NCBI RefSeq assembly: GCF_029428875.1
Contig: NZ_JAJSOO010000001.1
Span: 1,550,001 to 1,614,000, forward strand
Length of the DNA stretch: 64,000 bases
From: Streptomyces sp. JH34
GTDB lineage: Bacteria > Actinomycetota > Actinomycetes > Streptomycetales > Streptomycetaceae
Direction of reading: 5' to 3'
The position numbers and the translations under genes are program-made. This document shows, in pieces, positions 61,773 to 64,000 of this stretch (position 1 is its first letter; each line of letters opens with the position of its first letter). The notes below the pieces were generated by a model. It searched no databases. It had not been told where the DNA came from and worked only from the letters and a program-made list of their open reading frames with translations.

Positions 61773-62990
61773 TCAGCGGCGCGGCACGTCGAGCGCGTCC
61801 AGCAGCCGGTCGACGTCCTCGTCGCAGGTGTAGGGCGCGAGGCCGACCCGTACGCCGCCCTCCTGGCCCAGTCCGAGCCGGCGGGACGCCTCCAAGGCGT
61901 AGAAGGACCCGGCCGGTGCGTCCACCCCGCGTGCGGCCAGCTGCCGGGACACCTCCCCGGGGGTCCTGCCCGCCACCGTGAAGAGCGTGGTCGGGGTGCG
62001 CCGCGCCGCACGGGAGTAGACGGTGACGCCGTCCAGCGCGGCCAGTCCTTCCTCGATGCGGTCGCGCAGCCGGTCCTCGTGCGCGGCGAGCGCCGTGAAC
62101 GCCCGGCCCAGACGCTCCCGCCGGCTGCCGTCACCGGGGGCGAGCCCGGCGAGGAAGTCCACCGCAGCCGTCGCACCCGCGAGCAACTCGTAGGGAAGCG
62201 TGCCCAGTTCGAAGCGCTCCGGGACGTCGTCGCTGGAGGGCAGCAGCTTGTCCGGCCGCAGGCTGTGGAGCAGCTCCCGCCGGCCGGTGAGCACACCGAG
62301 ATGCGGTCCGAGGAACTTGTACGGCGAGCAGACCAGGGTGTCCGCACCGAGCGCGGCCAGGTCGACCGTGACGTGGGAGGCGTAGTGCACCGCGTCGACG
62401 TGGAGGAGCGCGCCGGCATCGTGCACCAGGGCGGCGAGGGCGGGGACGCCGGGGCAGGTTCCGATGAGGTTGGAGGCGGCCGTGACGGCCACGAGCCGGG
62501 TGCGGCCGGACAGAACCGCCTCGATGTGCCCTGCGTCGAGCTCACCCGTCGCGGGGTCGAAATCGGCCCACCGGACCGTAGCCCCCACGGCCTCGGCGGC
62601 CTGTACCCAGGGCCGTATGTTGGAGTCGTGATCGAGCCGGGACACCACCACTTCGTCCCCCGGGCCCCAGTCCTTGGCCATGGTGCGCGCCAGGTCGTAG
62701 ACGAGCTGGGTGGCGCTGCGCCCGAACACCACCGAGCCGGCCTCCGAGCCGAGGAGATCGGCCAGGGCCGACCGTGCGCCGGCCACGATCGCCTCGGCGT
62801 TGCGCGCGGCCTCCGTGAGCACGCCGCGGTTCGCCAGGGGGCGGGTGAGCGTCTCGCTGATCGCGTCGACGACCTGCTGGGGTGTCTGGGTGCCGCCCGG
62901 CGCGTCGAAGCGGGCGGTCCCCGCCTCGAGCGCCGGGAAGCAGGATCGGATCGCCCGCACGTCGAGGGTGTGGCCGGTGTCGTTGCTCAA
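61773..62990 (-). CDS. class V aminotransferase-fold PLP enzyme (cysteine desulfurase-like)
   Basis: A protein of about 405 residues with the PLP lysine in SPYKFLGPHLGVL, aspartate in HVDAVHYASH and start motif LDVRAIRSCFPALEAGTARFDAPGGTQTP. It matches the cysteine-desulfurase-like TIGR01976 group, whose substrate is unclear; it lacks the usual desulfurase active-site Cys loop. TTG at 62990 has GGAG seven bases upstream; an ATG at 63074 is the alternative. The gene before it on the same strand is the pectate-lyase-like gene, 394 bp away. Confidence 0.83.
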   Translation of the reverse strand: MSNDTGHTLDVRAIRSCFPALEAGTARFDAPGGTQTPQQVVDAISETLTRPLANRGVLTEAARNAEAIVAGARSALADLLGSEAGSVVFGRSATQLVYDLARTMAKDWGPGDEVVVSRLDHDSNIRPWVQAAEAVGATVRWADFDPATGELDAGHIEAVLSGRTRLVAVTAASNLIGTCPGVPALAALVHDAGALLHVDAVHYASHVTVDLAALGADTLVCSPYKFLGPHLGVLTGRRELLHSLRPDKLLPSSDDVPERFELGTLPYELLAGATAAVDFLAGLAPGDGSRRERLGRAFTALAAHEDRLRDRIEEGLAALDGVTVYSRAARRTPTTLFTVAGRTPGEVSRQLAARGVDAPAGSFYALEASRRLGLGQEGGVRVGLAPYTCDEDVDRLLDALDVPRR

Positions 62991-63241
62991 GGGATACTCC
63001 GGGAGGGGTGAGGGTGGGGCTCGTCGGCCAGGACGGCATCCGGACGCGTAGGGCGCGGAGTCCGTGCTGGTCATCGAGGGTTCCTGTCCATGCGTCGGGA
63101 CCGGATCGGCCGGTGGGGTGTCCTGCCCGCCCTGCCGATTCCACCACAGGGTCTCAGCCCGCGGCGGCCGCCCCGGGAGAGGAGGCCGGAGGGGGAGCCC
63201 ACGGGCCGACGCCGGCCCCGCCGCGCGCCCGGACGCGCGGA

Positions 63242-63273
63242 ATCGGGGGCCGTCGCGTCCGACGGCCCCCGAT
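63242..63273 (-). terminator. hairpin terminator after the pectate-lyase-like gene
   Basis: A perfect 14-bp stem (63242-63255 with 63260-63273) and CGTC loop, 112 bp after the stop of the pectate-lyase-like gene. The remaining part of the 394-bp gap shows no gene. Confidence 0.7.
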
Positions 63274-63384
63274 CCGGGCGTTCGACAGCGGCCCGTGGTT
63301 CCTGGGCACCTGCCCTGTGCGTTGACGCCGCCCCGGTGCCTTCCGGGAGACCTCCGGTCCCGGACGTACGCCGGGACCGTTCCG

Positions 63385-64000
63385 CTACCCGGCGTACGTC
63401 TCGAACTCGGCGACCTTCGGGGTCCCGGACGAACCGGTGATCTCGAAGGTGATCTTCTTCAGCGAGGTCTTGGGGACGGTGACGGCGCCGGCGCCGGTAC
63501 CGGAGGTAAGGACCGCGCCGGTGTCACCGTTGACGAGCCGCCAGGATCCGATGGTGCCGGTGGAACCCGACGCCTCGCGGATGTTGACCTTCGACACGGA
63601 GGTGGCGGTCCCCCACTTGATCGAGATGGAACCGGTCGAGCCGGCCGGGGACCAGTAGGTGCTCATGTCACCGTCCCGCACATTGCCGTAGCTGGATCCG
63701 CTCGCCTTGCTGGAGCCGTCGGATCCGGCACCGATGCTGAGGTTGGTGCCGCCGGGCTCGGTGGGGTCGGTCGGGTCCGGTGTCGGGTCCGTGGGGTCCG
63801 GCGTGGGAGTGGGTGTCGTCGGCGAGCAGCTGCCGTCCGACACCTTCAGCCCCTTGTTGGCGCCCGCGGTCGCACCCACGATCGCCGGGACGCAGCTCGC
63901 GTTGTCCAGGCTGTAGGAGTAGGGAATGCTGACGGTGGTGTTGGACTTCGGGTCGGGACCGGCCGGGTTGTTCTCGCTGCCCTTGGCGGACCAGGTCACG
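63385..64000 (-). CDS. secreted pectate-lyase-like protein, C-terminal part (runs off window)
   Basis: Only the last 204 residues are inside. Residues up to about 60 (SIPYSYSLDNASCVPAIVGATAGANKGLKVSDGSC) match the end of family 1 pectate lyases of Streptomyces. A Thr/Pro/Asp linker (TPTPTPDPTDP) follows. The last 125 residues form a discoidin/F5-8C-type carbohydrate-binding module (GDMSTYWSPAG, SISIKWG, ending VAEFETYAG). The enzyme should cut polygalacturonate outside the cell. The catalytic part lies beyond 64000, so the call is partial. Confidence 0.78.
   Translation of the reverse strand, partial: VTWSAKGSENNPAGPDPKSNTTVSIPYSYSLDNASCVPAIVGATAGANKGLKVSDGSCSPTTPTPTPDPTDPTPDPTDPTEPGGTNLSIGAGSDGSSKASGSSYGNVRDGDMSTYWSPAGSTGSISIKWGTATSVSKVNIREASGSTGTIGSWRLVNGDTGAVLTSGTGAGAVTVPKTSLKKITFEITGSSGTPKVAEFETYAG

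Noticed and set aside
1..64000. CRISPR arrays, tRNA and rRNA genes, prophage or integrase genes
   Set aside because: None seen: no regularly spaced repeats, no cloverleaf candidates or rRNA blocks, and only one transposase.

Overview
The window is chromosomal DNA from a Streptomyces-type actinomycete. Supporting signs are very high G+C with strong third-position G/C bias, frequent GTG and TTG starts, 4-bp ATGA/GTGA gene overlaps, a complete cvn conservon, a SepF paralogue, F420-dependent enzyme families and a ydaO-type riboswitch in front of a LysM/transglycosylase gene. No rRNA, tRNA or CRISPR array was seen. The only mobile element seen is one intact IS110-family insertion sequence.

Layout. 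1-7.1 kb: right edge of an exopolysaccharide locus (Wzy-like polymerase, Wzx-like flippase, Wzz-like co-polymerase with a degenerate kinase domain, GT4 glycosyltransferase, cytidylyltransferase, CDP-alcohol phosphatidyltransferase). 7.3-13.8 kb: seven-subunit Mrp (Mnh) Na+/H+ antiporter operon, reading A to G on the minus strand; the usual MrpA-MrpB fusion is split by a frameshift in a 7-base homopolymer. 14.4-21.7 kb: aerobic 2-aminobenzoyl-CoA (anthranilate) degradation (RidA, acyl-CoA dehydrogenase, CoA ligase, fused monooxygenase/reductase, enoyl-CoA hydratase) with a GNAT gene inside it. 22-26.5 kb: anti-sigma-type ATPase, then a permease, catabolic ornithine carbamoyltransferase and arginine deiminase. 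26.5-31.5 kb: the bacterial Pnkp/Hen1 RNA-repair cassette, preceded by a homocysteine methyltransferase. 31.6-35.4 kb: F420-type oxidoreductase, a lineage-specific protein, a MazG-like pyrophosphohydrolase overlapping an ABC-type ATPase, and SepF. 35.5-39.6 kb: conservon cvnA-E; the terminal P450 lacks the ExxR motif.

39.7-45 kb: metallo-beta-lactamase-fold hydrolase, SIS protein, an acidic protein, and a LysM/lytic transglycosylase preceded by a c-di-AMP riboswitch and a Crp-like site. 45-48.5 kb: self-contained P450 system (TetR regulator, ferredoxin reductase, CYP105-like P450, 3Fe-4S ferredoxin). 48.8-53.3 kb: HTH-TOBE protein, flavodoxin-like protein, then copper ATPase CopA and a divergent His-rich exported protein sharing an intergenic region with three CsoR-like operators. 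53.3-55.3 kb: divergent LysR and SDR genes. 55.5-60.2 kb: D-glucarate catabolism (gudD, gntP, kdgD) with a divergent IclR regulator. 60.2-61.7 kb: the IS110 element. After it come a PLP enzyme and the 3' end of a secreted pectate-lyase-like protein that runs off the window.

Several convergent gene pairs are separated by long perfect G+C-rich hairpins that probably act as two-way terminators. Start sites were moved from the longest possible frame wherever a Shine-Dalgarno sequence, an overlap with the upstream stop or family length argued for it.
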